Shown here one piece after another: positions 24,095-37,610 of a stretch of DNA of 64,000 nt (the first letter of the stretch is position 1; every line of letters starts with the position of its first letter). Under the pieces are notes generated by a model. It made no database searches, was not told the DNA's origin, and worked only from the letters and a program-made list of their open reading frames with translations. The translations under genes and the position numbers were made by a program. Source of the stretch: Oxyruncus cristatus. Its lineage: Eukaryota; Chordata; Aves; Passeriformes; Cotingidae. The stretch lies in contig VXAY01002457.1 in assembly GCA_013399855.1 (NCBI GenBank), positions 692,444 to 756,443 of the forward strand, read 5' to 3'.

Positions 24095-24559
24095 AATGCA
24101 TTTTATGAATGCCTGTGCATTCAGATTTATTGATAAATGCAGAGGGAGTGGCCTTTGACCATACTTTGGGCTTTCTAGCCTGTATTTCTGAATGTGAAAT
24201 TCTTGTTGACCAAATCTTTCTACAGATGGGCATAATGAATATGGGCTGAGCCATCGCCTCCCTGTGATCCCTTAATCTCTTCTGTGAGTTCATTGTCTGT
24301 TTGACCACACCCAAAGAATCAAGCCAATTACTTCTTTTTTTTCTTTTATTGTTCTGGACAGATTTTATTAGTAGGACAGGTCAAGGAAAAACAAGCAAAG
24401 AAAAAGAACCCCACGACAAAATCAGACTCAGCTCTGAAAACAAACTCTGAACAATTACTGACCTGTGTATGTCACTCCTTATCTGAGTGTTTTGAAAACA
24501 AGGTCACTACTTTTATTCTTATAAGGTAATGGCATACATGTGTTTATCACTGTGTTGAA

Positions 24560-24574
24560 AACACACACACACAA
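24560..24574. repeat. (AC)7 microsatellite
   Basis: About seven AC units. Confidence 0.9.
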
Positions 24575-25180
24575 GGCACACCCAATCCCGAAGTCCTTAC
24601 AAAACCCCACGGGAATGGACCAGTGTTATTAAGCAGTACAACACTAGGGATGTGCTTGGGAAAGTAGGAAAAGAAGTTGCTAACACACTCAAAATTGGAG
24701 AGTCGTGCTGTTTTCATCTGAACTTTAGCAGCTCAGCTATTTCAGCGAAGAACTTCATTGTGATTTGTATTTAGGTCTCATTAGAGAACCTACAATACAA
24801 AGCTACGGTTTAATAATTCCCCCTTCTGCTTTGCGAGGCCAACCTTCGTCGTAAGGAGAAGAGAGCAGGGATTGGATGAAGGGACAGGAAAGTAATGGAA
24901 ATATTAATTCCTTTGTAATGTAACCTCGTTTCACTGCTGAGTGATCGCTGCCAGTCACACCTGATCTTTTGTCTTCCCAAAGGCTGCGTTCCCAGGGTGT
25001 TCAATTCCTGTTGCACTCCAGGACTGGGGGAGCTGAAAAGGCAGCTCATCATAACCTTTACAGAAGGCATGAGGTGAAGCTGATGAGGCTTAGCTGCTCT
25101 GAGTCTCTGAAAAGTACACCTGGGTAGATTTGGCTTGGCTCTGGTTCATACTGTGCAGCTTATACTTCCTAATATTGTTC

Positions 25181-25195
25181 AAAAAAAAAAAAAAA
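25181..25195 (+). repeat. A15 run
   Basis: Fifteen consecutive A. A T9 tract follows at about 25205, so a short A/T hairpin is possible. Confidence 0.95.
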
Positions 25196-26094
25196 GCAAA
25201 AGCTTTTTTTTTCCCTTCTAGCATTATATATTGTTTCCAAACTTCAGCAGCATGCTTCTGCTCCAGTTTCCACATGAACAATCAAATAAGTCTTATACAA
25301 TGACACTTCAAAAACATAACAAAGTATAGCTGTATTACCATGTGAATAAAGAAATATTTATTTACTTATTTATTATTTAATATTCTGTAATCTTTCCACA
25401 TATTATGTTATTCTTTGCATGTTCAACCTGTGTCCTGACAAGATTTTATCAAATAGTCTGTACAAATATCTCTAGTTTCGATTAGAAATGATGCATCTCA
25501 AGCAAGGAAGTGAAAAGACAAATTAATTTCCCTTCTCCTTTCAGACAATATTCAAATTTAAAACTGAATATAACAATGAGCTCCATCGAAGGAAATTAAG
25601 CATTTTCTGATACTCTTTGTTGGGTTTTTTTGCTTGGTTGGTTGATTTGTTTTTTGAGGTTTTTTTTTTCCTTAGTTTCCTTCTGAAAAATCTTGAGGTG
25701 AAATGGTGTTCACCTCATGAAAATTGCTTTCTTCACAGAAAAAGTCACAAGGCTTCCAAACACCAGTAATGTGTTTCTCCTTTCACCCAGCAAAACCCGG
25801 CGCAGCAAGCTGTGTGATGTAAATGAGGAAGCCAGAGAAACAAAAACAAGACCTCAAGGTGATCAGTGTGTAACTCAGGTGAAAGAGACACCGCATATCC
25901 TAAAGGAATCCCGTCAAACTCTCACAGCCAAAAGCAAACCAAAGCAGAGGCTTTTTTATGAAGGCGGATGGGAGGAAAGGAAGATCGAGCGGAATTCTGG
26001 GTGATCACAATCGGACACAGACTGTGTGTCAGATGCTATCCTGTAACCTGGATATTTTTTTTTTACTTTGTGACATTCCAGTCTAGGGCACAGC

Positions 26095-26112
26095 ACACAA
26101 ACAAACAAACAA
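26095..26112 (+). repeat. (CAAA)4 microsatellite
   Basis: Four CAAA units. Confidence 0.88.
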
Positions 26113-26510
26113 AAAGCAGTTGTTGGATCACCAGTAGATCCTAATTTTTGTCTTTAGTAGAAGAGTAAAATTTAATTTTATTAAAATTGTAGCTGACTTT
26201 CTGGGGAAAAACACTGCAGGTTATTATTTGCTATTGCCAGCTACTGCAAACAGGACACAATTTGTTTCTCTATCCAAAATGTAAGCAACAACATCATATT
26301 TGGCTTTTATATTAGCAGATATAAACACCTGAATGAAACTTGACATCCTGTTTGTTTTAGTATTTTTTATTTGTGCCAGGCAAATAACGGGTTTGAAATC
26401 ACCTGTTTTCCTGCAGAGCAAGTCTCAGCATAAACAAAACTGCCTCCAGAACGACCAGAGACTTGGACACCTGTTAAACAGTAGCAGTTGAAACATTTCA
26501 TAACACTACC

Positions 26511-26525
26511 AAAAAAAAAAAAAAA
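26511..26525 (+). repeat. A15 run
   Basis: Fifteen consecutive A. Confidence 0.95.
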
Positions 26526-28351
26526 GCAATGCCAGACTGCAGTGGCTTGTTTCTGTGCTACATAACTCCAAGTTTTGTGGAAAAGTTTCTAAATTCAGGT
26601 GCTTCCTTTATCTGTCTTAATATGTAATGGGTGATGGGGGAATCCTTGCTTTGTGGGTCCGCCAGACTTTTGTAGAAAAGCAGCTTTGCTGGAGTGGGGA
26701 AAGCAATCGGAGTGTGCCTGCTTTCTGTGAATGAACTCCACACAGAGAGAAGGCAGCAGAGGAATTAGGAAGAACAGGAATGGACACTTATCTTCAAGGG
26801 GATGGAGGTGGAGATAGGTCTCTATGCTGAGTGGTTTCCTTTCTCCAGTGTCTTTATGTTTTAATCCTTCTTCAACTGCATCAAGTAAAGGAAAAGGTAG
26901 AAATAAATAGAATTACACAACTTTTGTTGGAGTAAATCGGCAGAGAGCTTCTGTGAGTGCAAGGGTGTTTTTTCTGTCAGTTACCTGTTTAAAGGCTTTT
27001 TGTATTATTAGCAGGCATGTTCAGTTTTCACGGCACAATTTCCATGTCAGGTTTTCAGTGAAACTCCTGATTGCTAATCTGCTCTGACCCACAGTGAGCT
27101 CTGCCCTGACTGACCATTGTACCTACTCAAGGTCGTGGATCTCAGAGTTCTCCAGGGAGAGACAGTCTAGTGGGACAAGCTGCAAAAATATCAGACATGT
27201 TGGTTACTCGAGGGTAGGAGACCGATAGGTTTATCTCGTAATTACCTTCAAGAATCAAGCTAATGAATGTTTTTAAATGAGCAAGAGGTTATTTTTATGT
27301 ATTTTGTTGATACTGCAAGCATTGCTGATTTTTAGTGACATCTATTGCTTCCACCTAAGAAAGTTAAGTTTCAATAGGTCGCCTCTTCATTTATGGTTTG
27401 AAGTGCTGGTTGTAATTGATTTATTTGTTTTGACACGTTCTGTGCTTTGAAGATACTTATATATATTTTGGAACCTTTATTATATACTGAATTTCCTGGG
27501 TTTGTTTGAAGTCGTACTAAAAATAAATTTGCTGGGAATTCCAAAGTGTTCCTTAGAGCCCCTGAGAAATAATAGGTGATAAATATATTCATGTCTCAAT
27601 TAAGGTTTAAAACAGTATCAGTCAATCCCATCAGCAACAAGGTTGCTTTGTGAATCCGAAAGCTTTGTGTGCAAATGAGGGAGAATGAGAAAGTACTTGT
27701 GGCAAAACACTGATGAGAAGTTGTTCTAAGGCATTATTAAGGAAATAAAATGAAAAACTCAATTATTTTATATTGCAACGATGAAAGAGTGGGATGAAAT
27801 TAACAAAAATATCACGCAAACATTGTAAATTAAAGGCTTGTGTTGCCTTAAATACAATACCCAGTTAACTTACTGTCAATCAGATAGGATAGAAGAGGGA
27901 AATCAATAAGATTAAGGAAGGAAAGATTTCCCTAAAAGAAGAGATCAGAAAGATAAGTCCATTCACTTTAGATAGAAGTAACAAGGAGCACAGCAAAAGC
28001 ATATTGAATGTGTGTGATTTAGAGAGACTCTAGAGGACTTTCATTTGCTGTTTCATGTCAGAGAAGGCTATAAATACAACCTCAGAGATGAAAGGATGAC
28101 AAACAAATTTTATTTCGAAGTAAAACAAGGTTATAAAAGTTACTAAGGTCATTTAGAGCAGACTTTTTTTAAAAAAAAATCTCAAAAACCCAGAGAAGTA
28201 TTTGACCCCAATGCATCAGATGAAGGTAAGAGCTATGGCTGCCACATTTCAGGTGGAGGTACTGGGGAGAAGGCAGCAATTGTGGTTGCCTTGACCTTGA
28301 GGTATATCAGAAAAGGGAAGTCTGTAGCACAACTGGCTTCAAACCGAGCAG

Positions 28352-28840
28352 AATCACAGAATCAGACGGTCAGACGGGTTGGAAAGGACCTCTGAGATCA
28401 TCAAGTCCAACCCTTGATCCAACACCACCGCGGTTCCCAGACTATGGCACTCAGTGCCACGTCCAGCCTCATCTTAAACACCTCCAGGGATGGAGAATCC
28501 ACCACTTCCCTGGGCCGCCCATTCCAATGGCTGATCGCTCTCTCTGTAAAGAATTTCTTCCTAATATCCAACCTAAACCTCCCCTGGCACAGCTTAAGGC
28601 CGAGCCCTCTTGTCCTACTGCTGGTTCCTGGGAGAAGAGACCAACCCCCACCTGGCTACACCCTCCTGTCAGGGAGTTGTAGAGAGCGATGAGGTCTCCC
28701 CTGAGCCTTCCCTTCTCCAGGCTAAACAACCCCAGCTCCCTCAGCCTCTCCTCACAGGGCTTGTGCTCCAGTCCCTTCACCAGCCTGGTTGCTCTTCTCT
28801 GCACCTGCTCCAGCACCTCCATGTCCTTCCTGAAGCAGTA
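28352..28840 (-). mobile_element. CR1 LINE, 5'-truncated copy
   Basis: This is a second minus-strand CR1 copy. The tail octamer repeat is visible at 28352-28364 (AATCACAGAATCA on the plus strand), followed by GGTTGGAAAGGACCTCTGAGA, the standard avian CR1 3' end. The minus-strand frame over 28469-28822 encodes part of the C-terminal reverse-transcriptase region, with clear family stretches such as [19 protein letters not shown] and [17 protein letters not shown]. It then loses the family frame through an indel, leaving an unrelated tail, so the copy is dead. It appears less diverged than the 19.2 kb copy and probably belongs to a different CR1 subfamily, since its 3' end wording differs. The right boundary is approximate. 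Confidence 0.95.
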
Positions 28841-29210
28841 CCAGGATCAGCTTTAGAGATGTTCCAGACATTGTCTTGTCCAGCAGGAGAAACTCACGTA
28901 CCATAAGAGTTGTAGGGATTGTGTTAAGAGTAAAGATACAAAAAGTTACCATGCAAAGGCAGGGTGTGGTGGCAGAAGCTGTCACCGCGAGCTGAAGTGT
29001 AGGACATCGATGCTGTGAGCCCTCAGGTTGCACAAGGCAGCCATTATCTGCCCCATTTTTTGTGTTCCTCTTCCATATTCACATTAACTCTGCTCCATTC
29101 CTGACACCTGTGGTTGTCTGTCCGTCTCCCACCCCTGCCCAAAGAGGCCAGGACTTTCCTGTCCTGCATTCTCCATGGCAATTTCCATTCTTTTCTATCC
29201 TTAGAAAGAC

Positions 29211-29232
29211 TTTTTTTTTTTTTTTTTTTTTT
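29211..29232 (+). repeat. T22 run
   Basis: Twenty-two consecutive T, one of the two longest homopolymers here. It could be the poly(A) of a minus-strand retroposed sequence, but the flanks do not resemble any known element. Confidence 0.95.
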
Positions 29233-32200
29233 CTCCCCCTGGCTTTAGACCAAGGCAGACAGGATGTAAAGGGACACTTCTTCTTGAAAAGTGATTATTA
29301 AGTTTTCAGAGACATGCACTGGCATTCAGCTGCCATTTCAGGTGCCGAAGAGTCCTGTTCACTTTTTTGCTATTACATATCTCGTCATCTTTCTGTCATG
29401 TACACTGTGACACAGTTGCTTGTAACCCATGCCAGTCTTTCACCAAAATTTGGTCAGGAGATATTTGTAGTGCTAACTTCATCTGCTTAGACAGTTTTCA
29501 CTCTTGTCACGTCTATAGTCACACCTGGATTTTGACATTTTCCAGTTCTAATAATAAATTCAGGCAGAGCAGGAGGCAAAAGGCCACCTGCTTTTCACTG
29601 GCTTTGTTACAACTCTCAATGACTTCTGAAACCTGTTCATCATCTAATGTTAGAAGTGCAAATATATTAAAAAAACCCAAACAACTGAATCCTGAAGATG
29701 TCTCACGTGGTTTCAGTAATATCATTACATAATCCTGGAGAAATTCAATACCCTCTCTCCGGTTATGGCTTTATGAAATAACTGTGACACATACCAGGGA
29801 GCAATAATTTTTTTGGTGCTATAGACAAATGATCCTTTGAAATAATGAAATAATTAAGTATAGCTGAATATAATAATAGCTGAAGGAACACACTTAGAAC
29901 TTTGGATAAGTTATAATTTTTTGGAGCTTAAGAACAAGCCCATAAGAAGGTTTGAAAGAAGGAAAGAATTTTGTGTTTTGTGTAAGCAACAACAGTTTAC
30001 AGACTTTTATCTGATTGCCAAGATGAGGGTTTCTTTTGTGTTTTTTTTTAAAGTTGCAGAGTTTTGTCCTGCTGTGGCAGGTGAAAGCCCAGACCTCTCA
30101 TGTTGCTGCTGCTGTTACTTTTCTAAGTCACAGAAAAAAAAAAGGGACAAAATGGAAAGCAAACTGGCAAATAGATTACTTGTCTGAGACCATTTCCTCT
30201 TTTAAGGTAATTAGCCCTAATTGCTAAGATATTGGTACTCCTGGCATCTGTCTTCAGGTTCTGGCTTTCTGTGTAGGTTTGATTGGAGCACTCTACGGGT
30301 ATATTAACAAGAAAATGTTAAGTCTTATTGAATTAGCATTTTGTGATCAATAGATGTTTCATAGTAAATCATTGCTATTTGTACAACCTACCCACATTTA
30401 AAGGATATTTTACTTCCCAGATCCACATACAACATTTTAGGTGGTTGTTAATCTGTATATAGACACGATTTAATAGCCTTGCAGAGAGAGAAGTTTAAGT
30501 TACGTAAAGATTCTATTTTGTTATAAAGAACAACATTAATGAGATTACAGTTCAGAGCAGCTGTACAAAGCTTTCACCTTGATGCACAAAGAATGTGCAG
30601 GTTTATCTCTCATATTTCTTCTTCTGAATTCCTTCAAGGGCTTTATTTCCTTTTGCAGTTAAGTCCTTTGACTGTATTTGCATTAAGACATTCTGCAGGA
30701 GCTGAAACCAATGTAAGAATGTTTATATAATATAACATCTCCATCTTGTAATAAAGCAGTTTTATAATTTCAGGTTTGTACAGGGAAATCTATAGTCACT
30801 ACGGAGCTTTAATCTTTGTAACCTTCCTTTCCTGTGGCTCAATGGAATCTGCACCCAAACGAAAGTTCCAGGAGGCATTAATCCATCTCCATCTTCCCTT
30901 TCCTGAGTTGTTTAATAACTCTTTAATGTCTCATTCCAACCCAGGTAAAATACCTGGCAGTAAGTTAGGGTGCCCTGTCGTGTGGGTTGTCAATTAACAA
31001 CATCGTGGGGGAAAATCCACTCTATCACAGGGCAGCCATTCAGGGGACATTATCTGGGACTGTGCTGAATTGAATTAATCCAAAATCCCAAGTCCAAGCT
31101 GTGCTGCTGCTTGAGAGCTGACTTCTGAGGGATTTTTACTGTAGCATGTATAGAAAATGCAGAAAAATGACCTAATTACAGTGTTAGTTTGTAGCTGGCA
31201 CACTTGTCTGGCTCTGTGGTAGAAATAATTTGAAAAATTATTAAGCTTTAGGGAGCGCTAGCAGTGCCCCTCACGTTACTCCCGGTAACATTAATTAGTA
31301 GCTGGAGAGAAATGAAATAATTTCTATTCTAATAACAATCAATTTTTTTTTTTGTCTTTGTGCTTGTCTAATAGCTTGGGAAGAAATTTCTGATAGCTGA
31401 CTTCATAACAAGGCTACCATTTTGGGCACCAAGAGCAGCATATTCTTCCTTTTTATTCCTTAAAAAGAACAAAGCGTGAGGGAGGAAATGCCTTTATACC
31501 ATTTTTTTCCCCCAAAACCTCAATTTTTCTTTTAATTATGACACTTGGTGTTGATATTGTCCATCCCTTGATGTCATCCATCTATGTGCTTTTAATAACT
31601 TTTGGGCTTCTGCAGCAATTTTTTTTTATTTGAATAGGAGGCATGTTTGGTGTTCTGAGTCTTTTAACTTTCTCTGTTGATACCATTGAATTGCTAAAGA
31701 GGAAAAGGATTATTTGAAGCAAAAGCCCAAGTATGGTACTGCTAATAATGCAAGAGAAGAAAATACAACACCAACTTAGCAGTCTCTCTATTACTTGTAT
31801 TCCTTTTTCTCATTTTTTTCAGGTTTAAAATCTCTTTCTTTGGGTTTATTCTTTCAGTCTATGATAGTAGTTTTTGCTCAATACTAGAACTTAGAGAGTT
31901 TTAAGAAAAGAAGTGCAGTCATCTGCTTTAATTTCCAGCCTTTGGTGCTCTTGCTATGACTTGCTTACAGATAACATTATTCTGGGATTAGGACTCTTTC
32001 CTTCCTTTCAGGCTGTGAATGGTAAATGAGGCACAAAACATGTTGCAAGAGGTATTTGACTACAGTGGAGCCTTCCTGCTAACCTGTCTGAGCAAAAATG
32101 AAAAAAAGTAACTCAAATAGCTTTTAATGAAATAACTTCTAAAGGTTTATTGTCATTTTTTAAAAAAAACCTTAATTAATAGTGCATATGTATATAAATA

Positions 32201-34499
32201 GCATATAGTAAAGCAAATCTAATTTAGATGGCATGTGGTATTCCTGTCAAAGCTTACAGTAGCCTTGAAATTGAGTTCAGAATTGGAAGGCATAACCTGC
32301 AACATTTTATCTATTACATACTTATGAATCATAGCTGGAGATTCACGTAACGTGGACAATATATATGTAATTACTTGTGTCTTTGCGTGTTAGAAGGGAG
32401 AAGGTTTGTGTAAGGGTACTCCTCAAAATGTGCTGGTGACATGTGATTTGGATTTTAACTACTGGCTGGGTTTCTCGACTCAATGGACTTCCTCCTTCAG
32501 TGAGAGGCCATTTAAGACTGAGACCAAAGTTAAGTCACTGGTTACTGGTTTGCACTTTACTTCAGTAGTCCCTTCAGCACATACACTTGCTATGTAAATA
32601 TTGGGATGTAGAAGCCTATGAGTTCAGGCATACATTTTGCTTTAAAATTCCAACTTTAGTTCTTGACCTTTGTTCATAAGTTAGAATTAGTACATAAATT
32701 CTAATGTAACTTAGGCAAATCAAATGCTAAAGTTACTTGAGGTGACCAATAACCTGAGGGGAGGATGGGGGAACCAACATAAAAAAACCTGACCCCAATT
32801 ATGGGATAGCTTATTGCTTTTCCAAGTACCAAGGTTTTTATAAGTAATTCAGGCCTCACATTTTGTTCTGGAGTTAATTTCAAAGTCCAGTGACAGTGGA
32901 GGTAAACCCTGAAGTTATCAGCACGAGTTACATTTTGGTATGAAAATTATGTACCAGACACAACCTGAAACAGGTTAAAACTCTGCAAGCTGGGACTTTT
33001 CAGCTGAACTCCATAAAACAGTAATGATGAAAGGCAAACTTCCTAAAGAGTTCGTGCCATGAATGTGAGCTGGAAGAAGTTATCTTTTTTTCTGGCATGC
33101 TTTGCGTTTCCTAAAGAACTACCTTTGTTGCAGTTCCAGATACTCCAGGTTTAATTACAGGTTTGTTTTATCTGTAAGACTTATAAATTCTGTCTTTGCT
33201 CAAACTTTCACGTGCATTAATGTCAGTGACCTTTGGGTATTTTAATGGGAAACTATTGACTCAGAATTGTCACGGTCAAATGCAAAAAAACCCCTGAAAC
33301 TATTCTCAAAGGGAGTCCAGCTACTGTTGCCCAAGTGTTTTCTTGTCCTGGTGACTTAAGAGTTTATTTTTAAACTATAGTGCACTGATATTATTGTTAC
33401 TGTGTTACCTTTGCTGCTTATGCAGTGTTGGTTTTACTTGCTGTTGAGATACGGTTAAACCAGGTAAACTTACTCTATTATCTATTCTGAAATTACTTTT
33501 GTAGCAAAGATTGGATTTCCACTGGCACCAATTGAAGCATGGGGCATTCTCAAGAGTATTACATATTTTATTAAAAACCATGGAGAGGATAAACTAACTG
33601 TAAAAGACCTTTTAAATCTCTCTCTCTTTAATGGTAACAAAGTAGAGGACAGAAAGGTTTCTTCTGTCTGGTCAGTGCTGTACTCAGTAGAAGTACAGAA
33701 CTAGAGAAGGAATTGTCCCTTTTAGGATAATGAACAAAACCGATGCCAGATGATATGGGGAAACATCACTGGCAGAACTTCATGTTTTGTAGTAAGTGAT
33801 ATGTAGTTATAATAGCTGTACCTACAGCTTTATATAACAGACATCATTTGTTTCTGCAGATATCTGTAGGACAGTGCAGATATTGTGTTGTGCTTTATAT
33901 TTCCCTTTGGACAAAACTTTCGGCTGAAAATATCACTATTTGATCTCTTGTCAGAAAAAAACAGGTTGGGAAAGGTACCGAAGAGACAGTTGAGAAAGGC
34001 AGAAGAATAAAACAATTAAAAACTAATAGAGGAATTAGAAGCCCCTGCTGCTTGTGGCTTTTTGTTTCTTTAATTTATTATTTTTAATAGATATGTATGT
34101 CTGACACAGCTGAAACATTTACTGAGGACACAGTGGCAATGGGGAATTAAATTATCTCTCCAGCACCAAGAACAGAAAAGGATGTTATTCTCCAGAAAGA
34201 ATCTGACACTTTTCCAGCTCAAACCAGAAGTGCTTCTTTTCCTCAAACTCTCCAGTGCCTAGTTAAGAACAGATGTTGCTGCGGGTGGAGTGGGAAACCT
34301 CCCAGTGGGGAGCCTGTGCAGGATCAGGCCCATGTTGTAAACCTTGCAGCCCAAGACTGAGGAAGAGGAATGTTGAAGCCTTGGCCAGAGAGTAGTCTGT
34401 TCTGCTGCTGGTTTAATGTCTTGGCATGAATGAGGCTTGAAAAATGATAGTTGTGTCGTAGAACTCGTCACGGCTTTTGGCCTTTTAGGAGCCACCCTC

Positions 34500-34750
34500 T
34501 CCATCTGTGAGCTGGAACGCTATTGCAGCAGGATTTGTCATTACCTTCCCTTTTCATAGATCATGGCAAGCAAAGCTGTTTCTCTAATCACTGTTTGATA
34601 GTCACTGAGACTTGTTATCTGCAATGAAATGCCTGGCAATTAAAACATACTTCTCTCTGATCATAAAAGTGTGTAAGTTGGTTTTCAGCCAACAAAGCTG
34701 CTGCAACAGTGATTAGAGGAGTTTGCTCTCATTGCTGGTGACAGGCAAGA
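34500..34750. promoter_or_regulatory. Candidate regulatory block framed by an inverted repeat
   Basis: The block holds a perfect 14-bp inverted repeat, CTCTAATCACTGTT (34582-34595) and AACAGTGATTAGAG (34705-34718), with homeodomain-type TAATCA/TGATTA cores in both arms. The octamer CAAAGCTG also appears twice as a direct repeat (34571-34578 and 34693-34700). A smaller palindrome, GTTGG...CCAAC, lies at 34677-34693. The layout suggests a bipartite binding site or the termini of a fossil transposon. The 109-base interior shows no coding potential. Confidence 0.4.
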
Positions 34751-37092
34751 ACCGGAGAGACTTTACTTCATAAATGTGATGTCTGTTGAAGTTAACAGTA
34801 TCCTCTGCTTACACTATGTAAAAGATCCAGAAAAGAGCTAAGGAAAGTTATCTTTCACTTGGTTGTGTGTGAAGGATGTGGCTTTTGACAACCAGCCGGC
34901 AATGTGAGCGCATTGTTCAAAACACGCTTTGTAAAAATAACCAGTAGGGGAAAGTGGCCCTAATTCTCTTCTCAGTGTTGCTGAAGTGGAATGTGTATTT
35001 TATAGACTTGTGGATTTTGTAGAAACGAACAACCTACTATTCCTATGACATAGAAAATTTCCTAAAGCTCGGCTGAAGTTTTCCAGGACTATTATCACTG
35101 TGAGCCTCTTTTTTTACTTTCCTTGAGAGCTGTGGGGCTCAGAAGTTAATTCATTCCTTGGCCATCAGGTTGGTCTTTCTCATTAACTTGCAGAAAGCAG
35201 TGCACGGGCTCACCCCCCGCACAGCAACAGAGTTGACTTGCCTTGCTTCAGACCAGCTCCATTTGCATCACGTTTTGTCTGGGAATACAACTGCTCAGTA
35301 ATGACTTCAATTTGCATATTCCATGCTGATTGAAAGCCTGTGGTACAGTTATTACCTTCAAATCCTGTTCATGCAAAGCAGGCCTGTTCTGTCCTTTCAG
35401 CATCAGATAATGCTGAGGGGTTATCTTCTTAATTCCCCGGGGATACTTTACACTGACACTGATATCAAGTTATTCTCTTTCCTGTTTTCTCTCATAAAAC
35501 TTTATATTGTTTTACCATCTACGATAACTTGTTCATTAACTGTATCTTGCAGAAGTTAATCATAATTAGGTCTGGTATTCAGAAGTCCTGAATTGATACA
35601 CAGTTTCTAAAAACCCCTTGCATTAGCCCTGGAAGCGTTGAACACTTAAAGAGCTCATTTTGAAAACAAGCAACATCAAGAACTGAAAATGAATTCTAAT
35701 TAAATGACACACTTAGTCTGTTCCTTCTTAAGATGCACTTCTGCAAAACTGCTTTTGGCTTTCAGTTTCTTTTTTTTTCTTTTCTGTGATTGCAAAGATC
35801 TGTCTTTTCTGGAAGTTTACTCAGTGTAAAACCTGATTTACCACCAAACAAGGAACTTGTATGGCTGTAATTCAGACTTAAAAACCTGAACAAATAGAGA
35901 GAAGAAAAACTAGTCAAAAATTGCAGTGACTGTGCAGTAGGAGGGCGAGGATTTAGCAACTAAGAAAACTTATTCCTTGATCACCTCTTTTTAGTGAGTT
36001 GGTAGTAATAGGAATTGAGGCAACCATTGACCTTTTTATTGTAGAAAATAGAGTGAAATCTTTTATTTGTTGCTTCTCCTAAGAAAATAGGTTATGTCAT
36101 ACAAGGTTTTCTGGGGTATTTTTGCTTTTAATGCTGCAGCAGCCGTGGATAAGCAGAGCACCTCACACAAAATTAAATAGAAAAAGATTCCTTCTTTCAG
36201 GTATTTATTTCCTCATGTCCTTTAGATCCAAAGCTATCAGCAAGAAGAGTTAGCAAAAGCAATTCTGCCATGATATTTTTCTTTTTAATCAGAACAATAA
36301 TGCCTCTTTGTCAACTACAAAATATGCAGGCAAACAGAGTGGATCGATTCTGCAAGACATAAAGGGGGTATATCCCAATTAACTGGGATGTTCATTTAGA
36401 ATTTTCCTTCAGTTTTCTTGGGTTTAAATGAGCCAAACACCGTCTTACAAGAGGAATTTTACTAAAAAATACATTGCAGACAAAACCTCTTATGCTGTAC
36501 AGTAGGACTCCCTACTGTGAGAATAATAAACGATTGTTTCTTCATTTGAAGCAATTTTAGCGATTGAACAGAGTAGATAATAAGGTGTGTCAGAAGACCC
36601 AGTGGTTGTTCCATACGCAGATTTTGCGTGTGTTTGTGTGCTTTTAAGAGTCACAAATTACAAATTGCGTTAGTTTTTTAGTCAGTCATGACATGTTGCA
36701 TATTTCCTGTGGCAGATTCCAGACATCAAGTATTTGTAATCAGAAGCATTTGTTCAGACAGGAGACTACTCTGTGTAGAAAGCATTGTGTTGTGATCACT
36801 TTAGTAATAACACAGAGGCAAATTTAGGAATAAGAGAGATTAATCATATATAACTTTCTTTTGATAGTGACCAAGTGAGTAACCATTTTATTTCTGAAGA
36901 GATAGAGAAGTTCCTCTAGGAAGCTTTTTAAAGCACACAATATATTTGTGAGTGCTCCAGAATTCTAAGTAGAGCAAGTCCGTGAGTTACTTACTGCTTA
37001 GGTCTGCTGAGATATACCAAAACATCGTGTTCTAAATAGTGGCTAGAGATTCTGCAAACTTCAAACTTTGGGATTAATAGGAACCTCCACGC

Positions 37093-37111
37093 CTAGAGGT
37101 TTTACCTCTAG
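37093..37111. repeat. 8-bp perfect hairpin with echo copies
   Basis: CTAGAGGT (37093-37100), TTT loop, ACCTCTAG (37104-37111). The pattern CTCTAG...TTTTACCTC recurs just downstream (37120-37135), giving three related units in about 45 bases. Confidence 0.75.
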
Positions 37112-37610
37112 ATTTTGCACTCTAGGTTTTACCTCACGGGTTTCTACGTGGTAATATGTAATTGGGTTAATATGTTCAATTCCAAGAAGGGATGGGATAT
37201 GCAGATGAAGAATTGGAAAGTAATGAACTAGTGTTACAAAACTGTGATGCATAACACACTGACGTAGCCGAATCCTCGGGAACACTTCCTCGCCCTCCAG
37301 TGGTTACACTGCTTCTCTGAGCAGTGCGCTTCCAAAATCTGCCAGGGCCAATCACGTGCAGATTTACTGGAGGATGTTGGAGTATCTCCAGCTGTGAGGC
37401 GGTAATTATTCAGCTTTCCATTTTGTTTAAACTCTGCTTATTTTGGAGGAAAAGAGATGTTCTCACAAGTAGCCCCTGTAATACCAGATCCCAGCGTGGT
37501 TCTTCATACTATGTTTACTCGACAAAAATACACTTAGTGTGGAAGTGCCTTTTTTTTCTACAGCCATTGCTCAGTCCCACACATCTAGAATATTTGCTGT
37601 ATCACCTATA

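Larger units (their letters stand above)
19621..28351. other. Noncoding stretch, no gene seen
   Basis: AT-rich unique DNA between the two CR1 copies. It contains the 21.8 kb regulatory candidate, T runs at 21355-21368 and 23266-23279, and small duplications listed separately. The 95-codon plus frame at 25717-26004 is Lys/Arg/Thr-rich, has no recognisable domain and lacks flanking splice signals I would trust. Confidence 0.6.
28841..37092. other. Noncoding stretch, no gene seen
   Basis: Unique DNA containing the 34.5 kb inverted-repeat block. The 121-codon plus frame at 29367-29732 is rich in Ser, Cys and Phe and resembles no family. Strong pyrimidine-AG stretches (for example near 31821 and 36200) are not followed by open, donor-terminated exons. 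Confidence 0.6.

Noticed and set aside
25717..26004. 95-codon Lys/Arg-rich plus-strand frame
   Set aside because: No domain, no splice signals at either end, and ordinary AT-rich surroundings.
28469..28822. 117-codon minus-strand frame as a host gene
   Set aside because: It is the decayed reverse-transcriptase C-terminal part of the CR1 copy, shifted out of frame near its end.
29211..29232. T22 run as the poly(A) tail of a minus-strand processed pseudogene
   Set aside because: No gene-like sequence on either side could be read on the minus strand and no flanking direct repeat was seen.
31801..31825. Strong pyrimidine tract with CAG followed by GT, considered as a second recursive splice site
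   Set aside because: The bases after the AG are GTTTAA, which is not a usable donor, so it lacks the fused donor half.
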